This document shows positions 34,949 to 44,370 of a DNA stretch of 64,000 nucleotides, one piece after another. The stretch lies in the NCBI RefSeq assembly GCF_036108815.1, contig NZ_CP107985.1:4340001-4404000 (forward strand), written 5' to 3'. Position 1 is the first letter of the stretch. Each line of letters opens with the position of its first letter. The notes beneath the pieces were generated by a model, which did not search any database, was not told the DNA's origin, and was given only the letters and a program-made list of their open reading frames with translations. The stretch is from Streptomyces sp. NBC_00353 (GTDB taxonomy: Bacteria; Actinomycetota; Actinomycetes; Streptomycetales; Streptomycetaceae). Made by a program: the position numbers and the translations under genes.

Positions 34949-36673
34949 GTGGAACGCTCACCCGGCACCCGGCACGGCAGACGCCGCATCCGCCCGGTCC
35001 TCGGTTCCGTCATGGCCGTCGTCGCCGCAGCGGCGCTGACCGTCACCGGCCTCGTCGGCACCGCCCAGGCCGCCGACGTCAACAACGCCAAGAACGCGGG
35101 CTTCGAGTCCGGGCTCGCCAACTGGACCTGTTCCAACGGCAGCGGCACCACCGTCTCCTCCCCCGTGCACGGGGGAGCCGCGGCCCTGAAGGCGACCCCG
35201 GCCGGCCAGGACAACGCCCAGTGCACGCAGACCGTGGCCGTGAAGCCCAGCTCCACGTACGCGCTCAGCGGCTGGGTGCAGGGCGGATACACGTACATCG
35301 GCGCGACCGGCACCGGTACGACCGACGTGTCGACCTGGACCCCCGACTCCAGCAGCTGGACCAAACTCTCCACAAGCTTCACGACCGGCCCGAACACCAC
35401 CTCGGTGACCGTGTACCTCCACGGCTGGTACGGGCAGGCCCCCTACCTCGCCGACGACATCTCCGTCACCGGCCCGGACGGGGGCGGCGGCGGTGACCCG
35501 GCGCCGACCGTGCCCGCCACCCCGGCCGGTCTCGCGGTGGGCTCCGTGACCTCGTCCTCCGTGGCCCTGTCCTGGAACGCGGTGTCCGGCGCGACGGGCT
35601 ACAACGTCTACCAGAACGGCACCAAGGTGCAGTCGGTGAGCGGAGCCTCGGCCACCGCGACGGGGCTGACCGCCTCGACCTCGTACTCCTTCCAGGTGTC
35701 CGCGACCAACGCGGCCGGTGAGTCCGCCAAGTCTGCGGCGGTGACCGGCACCACCTCGGCCACGGGTGGCGGCGGGGGCGGCGGGACCGTGCCCAAGCAC
35801 GCGGTGACCGGCTACTGGCAGAACTTCAACAACGGCGCCACCGTCCAGAAGATCAGCGATGTACCGGCCAACTACGACATCATCGCGGTCTCCTTCGCCG
35901 ATGCGACCGGTACGCCGGGCGGTGTCACCTTCAACCTCGACTCGGCCGGGCTCGGTGGCTACACCGTCGACCAGTTCAAGGCCGACATCAAGGCCAAGCA
36001 GGCAGCCGGCAAGTCCGTGATCATCTCGATCGGCGGTCAGAACGGCACCGTCTCGATCAACGACGCCACCTCCGCGACGAACTTCGCGAACTCCGTCTAC
36101 TCGATGATGCAGACGTACGGCTTCGACGGCGTCGACATCGACCTGGAGAACGGCCTCAACTCCACCTACATGACGCAGGCGCTCAGGTCCCTCTCGTCGA
36201 AGGCGGGCTCCAAGCTCGTCATCACGATGGCGCCGCAGACCATCGACATGCAGTCGACGTCGAACGAGTACTTCAAGACGGCGCTCAACATCAAGGACAT
36301 CCTGACCGTCGTCAATATGCAGTACTACAACAGCGGTTCGATGCTCGGCTGCGACGGCAAGGTCTACTCGCAGGGCTCGGTGGACTTCCTCACCGCGCTC
36401 GCCTGCATCCAGCTGGAGGGCGGCCTCGCGCCGGCCCAGGTCGGGCTCGGGCTGCCGGCCTCGACCAGTGGTGCGGGCAGCGGCTACGTCTCCCCCACGA
36501 TCGTGAACAACGCCCTGGACTGCCTGGCCCGCGGCACGAACTGCGGTTCGTTCAAGCCGTCCAGGACGTACCCGGGTCTGCGCGGCGCGATGACCTGGTC
36601 GACCAACTGGGACGCCAAGTCGGGCAACGCCTGGTCGAACGCGGTGGGCCCACACGTGCACGCCCTGCCGTAA
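34949..36673 (+). CDS. secreted GH18 chitinase with CBM and fibronectin III domains
   Basis: A 574-residue extracellular chitinase. Signal peptide (about 1-41, TAQA), a carbohydrate-binding beta-sandwich (about 45-180; KNAGFESGLANW, SSTYALSGWVQGG), a Gly-rich linker, a fibronectin type III domain (about 192-275) and a GH18 catalytic barrel (about 285-574) with the DxxDxDxE motif DGVDIDLE; Glu400 is the acid/base. It cuts chitin to small oligomers. The start GTG 34949 has GGAGG upstream. A DasR-like operator is in its promoter, matching chitin-responsive control. Confidence 0.94.
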   Translation: MERSPGTRHGRRRIRPVLGSVMAVVAAAALTVTGLVGTAQAADVNNAKNAGFESGLANWTCSNGSGTTVSSPVHGGAAALKATPAGQDNAQCTQTVAVKPSSTYALSGWVQGGYTYIGATGTGTTDVSTWTPDSSSWTKLSTSFTTGPNTTSVTVYLHGWYGQAPYLADDISVTGPDGGGGGDPAPTVPATPAGLAVGSVTSSSVALSWNAVSGATGYNVYQNGTKVQSVSGASATATGLTASTSYSFQVSATNAAGESAKSAAVTGTTSATGGGGGGGTVPKHAVTGYWQNFNNGATVQKISDVPANYDIIAVSFADATGTPGGVTFNLDSAGLGGYTVDQFKADIKAKQAAGKSVIISIGGQNGTVSINDATSATNFANSVYSMMQTYGFDGVDIDLENGLNSTYMTQALRSLSSKAGSKLVITMAPQTIDMQSTSNEYFKTALNIKDILTVVNMQYYNSGSMLGCDGKVYSQGSVDFLTALACIQLEGGLAPAQVGLGLPASTSGAGSGYVSPTIVNNALDCLARGTNCGSFKPSRTYPGLRGAMTWSTNWDAKSGNAWSNAVGPHVHALP

Positions 36674-36694
36674 CCACCGTCCGGTACCAGTGAC

Positions 36695-36728
36695 CAGCAG
36701 CGCCGCCGCTCCCCCGGTGGCGCTGCTG
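36695..36728 (+). terminator. hairpin terminator after chitinase
   Basis: CAGCAGCGCC (36695-36704) pairs perfectly with GGCGCTGCTG (36719-36728), 22 bases after the chitinase stop. Confidence 0.7.
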
Positions 36729-36884
36729 CATGTCCGCCTCCGGGCGTCGCCCCGTGGCCTCCTCATCACCCGTGATTCCTTGCCGGAAAGGGAAGTTGCG
36801 GACCTGGTACAGAGGGAGTCGTGGCACCTGCCGACCCCTCGTGGGACCCTGTTCACCGCGCGATGAAGTGACGGGGGGAGCGAC

Positions 36885-38834
36885 ATGGCGGGGGCACGGC
36901 TGGAAGGGCTGAGCGAGAGCGATCCGGCAGCACTCGGGGCAAACCGGCTGCTCGGCCGGCTGGCGTCCGGCGGCATGGGGAGGATCTACCTCGCGCTGGC
37001 CGCCGACGGGCAGCTCGTGGCGGTCAAGACGCTGCTGGCCGAGGGAGAGGTCAGCGACATCGACCGGCGCCGGTTCGCCCGCGAGGTGACGCTGGCGCAA
37101 CGGATCGACAGCGCGTTCACGGCACGGGTGAGGGAAGCGGACCCGGACGCCGAGCAGCCCTGGATGGCCATCGACTACATCGCCGCACCCGCACTCTCCG
37201 AACTGGTCCGCACAGCAGGCGTGTTACCCGCATCGGCCGTACGGTGGCTGGCTGCCGGAACGGCCGAGGCACTCGTCACGCTGCACCGCGAGGGCATCAT
37301 CCACCGGGATGTGAAGCCGCAGAACATCCTGCTTCCCCTGACGGGTCCCCGGTTGATCGACTTCGGCATCTCACACGCCAGCGACCTCACCCGGACCAGC
37401 CTCACCCTCGGCACCATCGCCTTCACCTCGCCCGAGCAGGCACGCGGCGAGGCGTCGACGGCGGCGTCCGACGTGTACTCGCTGGGCGCGACACTCTTCC
37501 ACCTCACCACGGGGCGGCCGCCGTACCGCGCCGACGGTGACACCCTCGCCCTGCTGGCACGGGTGCAGCGCGGCGAACTGGACCTCGACGGGCTTCCCAA
37601 GGAACTCGTACCTCTCATCCGTCCCTGTCTGGCGGTACGCCCGACGGACCGTCCCGCGCCGGCGGACGTGCTGGACCAGTTCCGCCGGGCGATGGCCGGA
37701 CTGCCGCTCTCGCAGAGCGGGAGCCGCTGGCTGCCGCCCCGCTGGACAGCACTGATCGAGGTGTACGAACGCCAGAGTCACGCCCTGCGACGCGGCGCGG
37801 CAGCAGGCCCGGACGACCTGACCGTCGATCAGCGAACCTCGGCGGTACCGCTTCCGGGCCGGACCCAGATGTACACCGGGGACGCGGAGGCAGAGGCCGC
37901 ACGGGTACGGGCACAACGCGAGCGGGACCAGGAACGCGAGAGGGAACAGCTACGCGAACAGGCCGAGGAACAGGCCGCCCGCGAGCAGGCCGCGCGGCTC
38001 AAGGCCGAACGCGCCGCGGAGCAGAGTCGCGCCGAGCAGCGCCGCCAGGAGCGGGCCCGCAAGCGGGCTTCCTCGTCATCGGCCCAGCAGCCGCCCCTGT
38101 CCGTGGCGTCCGTCACCGGCCCGCCGGCGAAGAAGGGTTCTTCGAACGGCTGGTGGCTCATCCCGCTGATCTTCTTCGTGGTGGCGGTCTGGCGACCGTG
38201 GGAGTCGGATGCCGGAAGCAGCAGCGGGGGCAGCGGCACCTCCAGCAGCAGTGGCTACACGTCGTCGTCCGGCAGCAGCGGCTCGTCCTCCTCCGGCACC
38301 GTCGCGGACCCCGAACCGACGCCCGATGCCACCGATGCCGCTTTCCGTGCCGTATCGACCGGGGACTGCCTCACGGCGTACGACGACGGCTATGACGACT
38401 GGTCGACGGCCGTGCCGCACACGGTGTCGTGCGGCGTCGCCGACGCCTACACCCGAGTGACGTCCGCACGAAAAGGGATCAGCTTCGCGGAGTGCCCGAC
38501 CGGTAACGGCCGCTCGTACTGGTATCACGCGGGCTCGGTGTCGGACTTCACCGTGTCGCTCTGCGTGGAGCGCCAGTTCCGCACGGGCCAGTGCTTCGTG
38601 GCCAAGGTCAGCAACACCTCCGTCACCAAGTCGCTCCTCATGAACGTCTGGAGCTGCGACGCGGCCAAGGTCCCCTCCGGCTACAACGCGACCTTGCAGA
38701 TCACTGGGTACCACCGGGCGCAGAAGAGCTATCCGCGGGGCTACTGCGCCCGGAGCCAGGGAGACCGGAACAGCTACTGGATCTACGACGTGGACGGCGG
38801 GAAGAACGTCCTGTGCACGACACAGACCGACTGA
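36885..38834 (+). CDS. receptor-type Ser/Thr protein kinase
   Basis: A 649-residue Hanks-type kinase. The catalytic domain (about 18-270) has a Gly loop (GRLASGGMG), Lys48 (VAVKTL), HRDVKPQN (140-147), DFG (159-161) and SPEQARGE. A charged Arg/Glu/Gln-rich coiled coil (about 335-390) precedes a single membrane helix (about 422-440, WWLIPLIFFVVAVW), a Ser/Gly linker, and an extracellular domain of about 160 residues with several Cys. It should phosphorylate cytoplasmic targets in response to an outside signal. ATG 36885 follows GGGGGAG. It converges on the gntP gene with a 13-base gap. Confidence 0.9.
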   Translation: MAGARLEGLSESDPAALGANRLLGRLASGGMGRIYLALAADGQLVAVKTLLAEGEVSDIDRRRFAREVTLAQRIDSAFTARVREADPDAEQPWMAIDYIAAPALSELVRTAGVLPASAVRWLAAGTAEALVTLHREGIIHRDVKPQNILLPLTGPRLIDFGISHASDLTRTSLTLGTIAFTSPEQARGEASTAASDVYSLGATLFHLTTGRPPYRADGDTLALLARVQRGELDLDGLPKELVPLIRPCLAVRPTDRPAPADVLDQFRRAMAGLPLSQSGSRWLPPRWTALIEVYERQSHALRRGAAAGPDDLTVDQRTSAVPLPGRTQMYTGDAEAEAARVRAQRERDQEREREQLREQAEEQAAREQAARLKAERAAEQSRAEQRRQERARKRASSSSAQQPPLSVASVTGPPAKKGSSNGWWLIPLIFFVVAVWRPWESDAGSSSGGSGTSSSSGYTSSSGSSGSSSSGTVADPEPTPDATDAAFRAVSTGDCLTAYDDGYDDWSTAVPHTVSCGVADAYTRVTSARKGISFAECPTGNGRSYWYHAGSVSDFTVSLCVERQFRTGQCFVAKVSNTSVTKSLLMNVWSCDAAKVPSGYNATLQITGYHRAQKSYPRGYCARSQGDRNSYWIYDVDGGKNVLCTTQTD

Positions 38835-38847
38835 GCCCGCCGCCGCC

Positions 38848-40323
38848 CTAGATCACCAGGCTCAGCAGCGCCGCCACCGCGAAGCCCGCCACCGACAGGA
38901 CCGTTTCCAGGACCGTCCAGGACTTCAGGGTGTCGCGCTCGGTGATGCCGAAGTACTTCGACACCATCCAGAAGCCGCCGTCGTTGACGTGCGAGGCGAA
39001 GATCGAACCCGCCGAGATGGCCATGATGATCAGCGCCAGATGCGCCTGCGACATGTCCTGGCCCTCGACCAGCGGCACGACGATGCCCGCCGTGGTGACG
39101 ATCGCGACCGTCGCCGAACCCTGGGCGACGCGCAGGACGACGGAGATCAGCCAGGCCAGCAGGATGACCGGCAGGCCGACGTCGTTGAACGTGTCGGCGA
39201 GCGCGGCCGCGATGCCGCTGCCCTTCAGGACGGCGCCGAAGATACCGCCCGCGCCGACGACCAGCAGGATGTTGCCGACCGGCTTCAGCGACGAAGTGGA
39301 CACCGACTCCAGGGACTTGCGGGACCAGCCGCGCCGGATGCCCAGCAGGTAGTACGCGAGGAGCAGCGCGATCGAAAGAGCGACGAACGGGTTGCCGAAG
39401 AACTCGATGACCGAGCGGACGGTGGAGGGGTCCAGGGCGATGGAGGAGAACGTCGCGGCGAGGATCAGCACCAGCGGGGTGCCGATGATCGTCAGTACGG
39501 TGGCGAGCCCGACCGGCTCCTCGCGCGGGGAGACACCGGCGGCCCGCTGCTCGGCGACGACCGCGGCCTTCGATTCCTCGGCGGCCTCGACCATGTCCTG
39601 CGGGACCTCGACGAAGATCCGCTTCCCGATCCAGGCGGCGTAGACCCAGGCGGCGAGGACGGACGGGATCCCGACGACGGCGCCCATGAGGATGACCCAG
39701 CCGAGGGAGACGTGGAAGAGACCTGCGGCGGCGACGGGTCCCGGGTGCGGCGGCAGGAATGCGTGGGTCATCGAGAGACCGGCGAGCAGCGGCATCGCGT
39801 ACAGCAGGATCGACTTGCCGGACCGCTTCGCGGCGGCGTACACGATCGGCGCGAGGACGAAGATGCCGACGTCGAAGAAGACCGGGATGCCGAAGATGAG
39901 GCCGGTCAGGCCCATGGCGAGCGGGGCCCGCTTCTCACCGAAGAGGTTCAGCAGGCGGGCGCTCAACACCTCTGCTCCGCCGGAGACTTCGAGGATCGCG
40001 CCGAGCATCGTACCGAGGCCGATGATGATCGCGACATGGCCGAGGATGCCGCCCATGCCGGACTCGATGACGGAGACGGCGGCGGATTTCTGCACCGTGC
40101 CGAACAGCTCGGTGACCGAGAGACCGGCGCCCAGGCCGACGGCTATGGAGACGGCGAGCAGCGCGACGAACGGCTGCAGCCTGATCTTGATGATCAGGAA
40201 GAGGAGGAGCGCGATTCCGAGGGCGGCGACGGTCATCAGACCGGCGGTGCCGTCGATCAGGAGGAGGAGTCCACCGGTGTGGGGTGGTGTCTCGACCGGA
40301 GGTGGTGTGGTGGCGAGCAGCAT
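38848..40323 (-). CDS. gntP: GntP-family gluconate/sugar-acid permease
   Basis: A 491-residue membrane protein with about 12-14 hydrophobic helices and GntP-family motifs such as FGEKRAPLAMGLTGLIFGIP, HAFLPPHPGPVAAA and SHVNDGGFWMVSKYFG. The family takes up gluconate, related sugar acids or D-serine with protons. It is the distal gene of a minus-strand run kinase-iclR-ridA-gntP. With the adjacent D-amino-acid genes the substrate may be a D-amino acid or a keto-deoxy sugar acid. Confidence 0.88.
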   Translation of the reverse strand: MLLATTPPPVETPPHTGGLLLLIDGTAGLMTVAALGIALLLFLIIKIRLQPFVALLAVSIAVGLGAGLSVTELFGTVQKSAAVSVIESGMGGILGHVAIIIGLGTMLGAILEVSGGAEVLSARLLNLFGEKRAPLAMGLTGLIFGIPVFFDVGIFVLAPIVYAAAKRSGKSILLYAMPLLAGLSMTHAFLPPHPGPVAAAGLFHVSLGWVILMGAVVGIPSVLAAWVYAAWIGKRIFVEVPQDMVEAAEESKAAVVAEQRAAGVSPREEPVGLATVLTIIGTPLVLILAATFSSIALDPSTVRSVIEFFGNPFVALSIALLLAYYLLGIRRGWSRKSLESVSTSSLKPVGNILLVVGAGGIFGAVLKGSGIAAALADTFNDVGLPVILLAWLISVVLRVAQGSATVAIVTTAGIVVPLVEGQDMSQAHLALIIMAISAGSIFASHVNDGGFWMVSKYFGITERDTLKSWTVLETVLSVAGFAVAALLSLVI

Positions 40324-40458
40324 GGGACGACTCCGTGGTGTGGGGGTCCTTCGGGCAGGGTGGAGCGCGGCACGGCGTCCCGGTCGTGCGGGGCGCCGTG
40401 CCGTGTGGCGTGGTGATGCGGTGCGGCAAGCGGATCAGCCGTGGATCGGTCGGCTCGT

Positions 40459-40869
40459 TCAGCTCAGGACGGCGAGCGCGTCGATCTCGATCAGCAGGCC
40501 CTTGGGGAGGCCGACGTAGACCGTCGTGCGGGCGGCGGGGGCCTCCTTGAGGTTCTGCTCGCCGAAGTACGCGTTGTAGATCTCGTTCATCTCCGCGAAG
40601 TGGTCCACGTCCGTGAGGTAGACGCGCATCATCATCACGTCGTCCCAGCTCGCGCCGCCCTCCTCCAGGATCGCCTTGACGTTGGCGAACGTCTGGAGGG
40701 TCTGCTCACGCAGCGTCGGGCCGGCCGGGGTGGGCGCCTGGCCCTCGACGGCGGGCAGGAAGCCGACCTGGCCGGCGACCTGGAGGATGTTCCCCTTCTT
40801 CACGCCGTGCGAGAACTTGGCGGGCGGGGCGGTGTGGGTGCTGGGGGTGAGGGCGGTCTTCTCGGTCAT
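40459..40869 (-). CDS. RidA-family enamine/imine deaminase
   Basis: A 136-residue YjgF/YER057c/UK114 protein. It has ILQVAGQVGF, the helix LREQTLQTFANVKAILEEGG, MMMRVYLTDVDHFAEMNEIY and the Arg loop ARTTVYVGLPKGLLIEIDALA, where the Arg binds the substrate carboxylate. RidA hydrolyses reactive enamines produced by PLP-dependent amino-acid dehydratases. It is placed between gntP and iclR in a cluster with a PLP-type amino-acid lyase, which fits this role. Confidence 0.9.
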   Translation of the reverse strand: MTEKTALTPSTHTAPPAKFSHGVKKGNILQVAGQVGFLPAVEGQAPTPAGPTLREQTLQTFANVKAILEEGGASWDDVMMMRVYLTDVDHFAEMNEIYNAYFGEQNLKEAPAARTTVYVGLPKGLLIEIDALAVLS

Positions 40870-40875
40870 GACGGT

Positions 40876-41640
40876 TCAGGCCTTCTTGGGTTGGGGGGTG
40901 GGCGTGCCGGAGTACTCCCGGGTGATGGCGTCGGCGGTGCGGCGCACCAGCGGGAGCAGGGTGAGGAGTTCCTCGGCCGTGACGACGACGTTCGGCGCGG
41001 AGACCGACATGGCGGCGACGACCCGGCCGTCCGCGCCGCGGATGGGGGCGCCGATGCAGTTGATGGACTCCTCGTGGCCGCCGAGATCGGTGGCCCAGCC
41101 CTGTTCGCGGACGGCGGCGAGCTCCTTGAGGAAGGCGCCGGCGTTCGGGATCGAACGGGACGTGTACATGGGGTAGTCGAGCTTCTCGGCGATCGCACGC
41201 CGTTCCGGCTCGGTCAGATCGGCGAGCAGCAGCTTGGCGACGGCGGCGACGGTGATCGCGACGGGCTTGCCGATCCGGGAGTACATCCTGACCGGGTAGC
41301 GGCTCTCGACCTTGTCGATGTAGAGGACCTCGTGCTCCTCGTACACCGCGAGATGGACGGTGTGCCCGCACTGTTCGTTGAGCTCGACGAGGTGGGGGTG
41401 AGCGATCTCGCGTACGTCGAGGTTCTCGACGGCCTCCTGCGCCAGGGCGAACAGGCGGGCGCCGAGGCGGTAGCGCTGGTCCTGCTGGCGGTAGACGAGC
41501 CCGTGCTCGTGGAGCGTACGGAGCAGGCGCAGCGCGGTGGACTTGTGGACGCCGAGACGGTCGGCGACCTGGCCGAGATCGGCGGGGCCCTGGGCGAGGA
41601 GCGGAAGAATGCTCAGCGCGCGGTCGACGGTCTGACTCAT
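40876..41640 (-). CDS. IclR-family transcriptional regulator
   Basis: A 254-residue protein with an N-terminal winged helix (about 3-65; QVADRLGVHKSTALRLLRTL) and a C-terminal IclR effector domain (about 80-245; VHLAVYEEHEVLYIDKVES, GHEESINCIGAPI). It probably controls this catabolic cluster by binding a sugar acid or keto acid. Its ATG overlaps the kinase stop by four bases (ATGA). An inverted repeat in the divergent region at 42824-42840 is its likely operator. Confidence 0.92.
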   Translation of the reverse strand: MSQTVDRALSILPLLAQGPADLGQVADRLGVHKSTALRLLRTLHEHGLVYRQQDQRYRLGARLFALAQEAVENLDVREIAHPHLVELNEQCGHTVHLAVYEEHEVLYIDKVESRYPVRMYSRIGKPVAITVAAVAKLLLADLTEPERRAIAEKLDYPMYTSRSIPNAGAFLKELAAVREQGWATDLGGHEESINCIGAPIRGADGRVVAAMSVSAPNVVVTAEELLTLLPLVRRTADAITREYSGTPTPQPKKA

Positions 41641-42725
41641 GGGGTGGGTACCTCCTCGGATGCCCGCTCGGCCGCTGTCCAGCCGGGGCCGAGACGAAGT
41701 GTCTCCCAGTCGGTGTCGTCGAGAGCCACCAGCCGGTCGGCGTGGGCGCGTGCCGGGGGGGCGGTGAGGTCGCCGGGAACGGTGAGGACGGCGGCGGCCA
41801 TCAGGTGCCCGTGCCGCACGCGGTCCCGTACGGGCAGTTCGCGGAGGGTGGCGGAGAGGAACCCGGCGGCAAAGGCGTCGCCGGCGCCGACGGGGGCGAC
41901 GACGTCGACCCGGAGGGCGGGGACCGTGGTGACACTCTCAGCCCCTCCGGCGTCGGAGGAACGGGGCCCGGGGCGGGGTCCCGAAAAGACCGTCGCCCCC
42001 TCGGCCCCCCGCTTCACGACCAGCACCCCCGGCTCCGGCAGCGCCGCACGGATCGCCTCCGCGCCGCGCAGCCCCCACGCCTCCTCCGCCTCGTCCTCAC
42101 CGACGAAGACGAGGTCGGAGCGGCGGGCCAGGTCGAGGAGGACGGCCGGTGCGGCGTCGCCGGCGCGCCACAGCCCCGCCCGGTGGTTCACGTCGAAGGA
42201 GATCAGCGGGCGTCCGGGGCGGGGCGCGGTCAGGGAGTGGAGCAGGGACAGGCAGTCCTCGGACAGCGCCGCCGTGATCCCGGACAGGTGCAGGATGCGG
42301 CCGCAGAGCGCGTCCTCGGCGGGGACGTTCGCCGGGGACATCGCCGATGCCGCGGACCCGGCCCGGTAGTACGCGACCTCGTGCGTGTCGGTCGCCCGGT
42401 CGGTCGCGGTACGGAAGTAGATGCCTGTGGGCCGTGCCGGGTCGCGCTCGACCGCCGATGTGTCGACGCCGTACCGGGAGATCGCCTCGATCAGATGGTC
42501 GCCGAACCCGTCCGCACCGACGCGGCTGACCCACTTCGCCCGGTGGCCCGACGCTGCGAGCGCGCAGGCAACATTGGACTCGGCGCCCCCGATCGCACGG
42601 CCGAAGGACGGCACGTCGGCGAGGCGGCCGGGCTGGGAGGGCAGGAACGTCACCATGGACTCGCCGAGGCAGACGACATCGCTCGTCGTGGCGGCGTGGG
42701 CCGCCCCCGCTGCGGGTCCGGGCAC
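41637..42725 (-). CDS. PfkB-family sugar kinase (2-keto-3-deoxygluconate kinase-like)
   Basis: A 362-residue ribokinase-fold enzyme with N-terminal VVCLGESMVTFLP, the substrate region AIGGAESNVACALAASG and the C-terminal PfkB signature VAPVGAGDAFAAGFLSA with the catalytic Asp. It resembles KDG kinases, which phosphorylate 2-keto-3-deoxygluconate. A low-complexity insert (about 254-272) is present. The start GTG 42725 has GAGGAG seven bases upstream. It is the first gene of the minus-strand operon and divergent from the D-amino-acid lyase. Confidence 0.88.
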   Translation of the reverse strand: MPGPAAGAAHAATTSDVVCLGESMVTFLPSQPGRLADVPSFGRAIGGAESNVACALAASGHRAKWVSRVGADGFGDHLIEAISRYGVDTSAVERDPARPTGIYFRTATDRATDTHEVAYYRAGSAASAMSPANVPAEDALCGRILHLSGITAALSEDCLSLLHSLTAPRPGRPLISFDVNHRAGLWRAGDAAPAVLLDLARRSDLVFVGEDEAEEAWGLRGAEAIRAALPEPGVLVVKRGAEGATVFSGPRPGPRSSDAGGAESVTTVPALRVDVVAPVGAGDAFAAGFLSATLRELPVRDRVRHGHLMAAAVLTVPGDLTAPPARAHADRLVALDDTDWETLRLGPGWTAAERASEEVPTP

Positions 42726-42823
42726 TCTGGGCTCCTCGATGATCAGCGTTCAGCGCCGGTTCTCACCATTGACCCGGCGTCGGCTCGGATGTTAGACAGC
42801 GTTAAGCGATATGCGCAATGACT

Positions 42824-42840
42824 GTTGCATATGTTGCAAC
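42824..42840. promoter_or_regulatory. putative IclR operator in divergent promoter
   Basis: GTTGCA (42824-42829) and TGCAAC (42835-42840) form a perfect inverted repeat around TATGT, between the divergent kinase (GTG 42725) and lyase (TTG 42864) starts. Its size fits an IclR-family site and would let the clustered regulator control both directions. Confidence 0.6.
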
Positions 42841-42863
42841 GATTACTTCTTGAGGAGGCTCCC

Positions 42864-44168
42864 TTGGCCGCCGACCACCCGGTCACCCAGGCTGGACTCG
42901 CCGAACTCGCCGGACTTGCCGACGAACGGGTCGACCACCGCTTCAAGGCACTCCCGCCCGATGCGGAGGGCCTGACCGTCGGCGCCCTGGCCGCCGAACG
43001 CCGCAACCTCTTCACCGGCGGCTTCACCACCCCGGTCCTCGCCCTGTCCGCCGAGTCGGTCGAGCACAACCTCGCCCTCCTGGAGACGTACGCGGAACGC
43101 CACGGCCTCGCGTTCGCCCCGCACGGCAAGACCTCCATGTCCCCGCAGCTCTTCGCCGACCAGCTGAAGCGCGGCGCGTGGGGCATCACCGCGGCCGTCC
43201 CGCACCAGGCGCGGGTCTACCGGGCGTACGGCATCCAGCGGATCTTCCTCGCCAACGAGCTCGTCGACCCGGTGGCGCTGCGCTGGCTGGCCCGCGAGCT
43301 GGCGGCCGACCCGGACTTCCGCTTCGTCTGTTACGTGGACTCGGTGCGCGGTGTCGAGCTGATGGACGAGGCCCTGCGCGCCGCGGGCACCTCCCGCCCG
43401 GTGGACGTCGTGGTGGAGCTGGGAGCGGGCGAGGGCGCCCGCACCGGTGCGCGTACCGAGGCCGACTGCGCGGCGGTCGCCGACGCGGTGGCTTCGACGG
43501 GAACCCTGCGGCTGGTGGGCGTCGCCGGCTACGAGGGCGAGGTGCCTGACGCGTCGCCGGAGCGCGTACGGGAGTGGCTGCGCCGGCTCGTCGCGCTGGC
43601 GGCGGACTTCGACAAGGCGGGCCGGTTCGCCGGTGCGGACGCGATTCTGGTCAGCGCGGGCGGCAGCGCGTGGTTCGACGCGGTGGCCGAGGTCTTCGCC
43701 GAGATTCCCGAACTCTCCGTACCGGTCGTGAAGTTGCTGCGCTCCGGTGCGTACGTCTCGCACGACGACGGTCACTACCGGCGGATCACGCCGTTCAACC
43801 GGGTGTCCGAGGAGGGGACGCTGCAGCCGGCCTTCCGGCTGTGGGCGCAGGTCGTGTCGCGTCCCTCCGCCGAGCAGGCGTTCCTCAACGCGGGGAAGCG
43901 GGACGCGGCGTACGACCTCGACCTCCCGGAGGCGCAGGTGATCCGGTCCGGGCGCGACGGCTCGGTGCGGGCGGCGACGGGGGTGACGGTCACGGGGCTG
44001 TCGGACCAGCACACGTGGATGCGGACCGAGGCGGGGGCTGAGCTCGAGGTCGGCGACTGGGTGGGGATGGGTCTTTCGCATCCGTGCACATCGTTCGACA
44101 AGTGGCAGCTGATTCCGCTGGTCGAGGCGGACGGCACGGTCACGGACTACATCCGCACATTCTTCTGA
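42864..44168 (+). CDS. PLP-dependent D-amino-acid deaminase/aldolase (alanine racemase-fold, DSD1-like)
   Basis: A 434-residue fold-type III PLP enzyme. The PLP lysine lies in FAPHGKTSMSPQLF, and VDVVVELGAGEGARTG and LLRSGAYVSHDDGHY fit the D-threonine aldolase/D-serine dehydratase group, whose C-terminal domain has metal ligands in the HP-x-C motif (SHPCTSFDKW). It should split or deaminate a D-amino acid. The start is TTG 42864 with GAGGAGG five bases upstream; the earlier ATG frame would cross the operator. It is followed by a D-aminoacylase, giving a D-amino-acid degradation route. Confidence 0.85.
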   Translation: MAADHPVTQAGLAELAGLADERVDHRFKALPPDAEGLTVGALAAERRNLFTGGFTTPVLALSAESVEHNLALLETYAERHGLAFAPHGKTSMSPQLFADQLKRGAWGITAAVPHQARVYRAYGIQRIFLANELVDPVALRWLARELAADPDFRFVCYVDSVRGVELMDEALRAAGTSRPVDVVVELGAGEGARTGARTEADCAAVADAVASTGTLRLVGVAGYEGEVPDASPERVREWLRRLVALAADFDKAGRFAGADAILVSAGGSAWFDAVAEVFAEIPELSVPVVKLLRSGAYVSHDDGHYRRITPFNRVSEEGTLQPAFRLWAQVVSRPSAEQAFLNAGKRDAAYDLDLPEAQVIRSGRDGSVRAATGVTVTGLSDQHTWMRTEAGAELEVGDWVGMGLSHPCTSFDKWQLIPLVEADGTVTDYIRTFF

Positions 44169-44200
44169 TCCCTGCGGGCCCCCACCCCGCCCCTTCCCGA

Positions 44201-44334
44201 AACCGGGGGCGCTGCCCCGGACCCCCGCTCCTCAATCGCCGGAGGGGCTTGAAAGGCCCGCCTGCACGGGCGGACGAGCAAGGGCCGATCGCCGGCCTCG
44301 CCGGCGTTCGAGGTGCAAGGTCCGGGGCGGGGCG
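44201..44334. repeat. Streptomyces GC-rich intergenic repeat
   Basis: The sequence between the lyase and aminoacylase genes contains GGGGGCGCTGCCCCGGACCC, CTCCTCAATCGCCGGAGGGG and CGCCGGCCTCGCCGGCG, closely resembling the abundant dispersed intergenic element of Streptomyces genomes. It can form several hairpins and probably also terminates transcription. Confidence 0.6.
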
Positions 44335-44370
44335 GGGGAAGCGGCACCGTCACCGAAAGGCTGCACAACC

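Noticed and set aside
34958..36976. 672-codon minus-strand frame opposite the chitinase
   Set aside because: Shadow frame with Arg/Gly/His-rich composition and no recognisable domain.
44185..44345. Possible small RNA or gene in the lyase-aminoacylase gap
   Set aside because: Sequence fits the dispersed Streptomyces intergenic repeat; no promoter seen.
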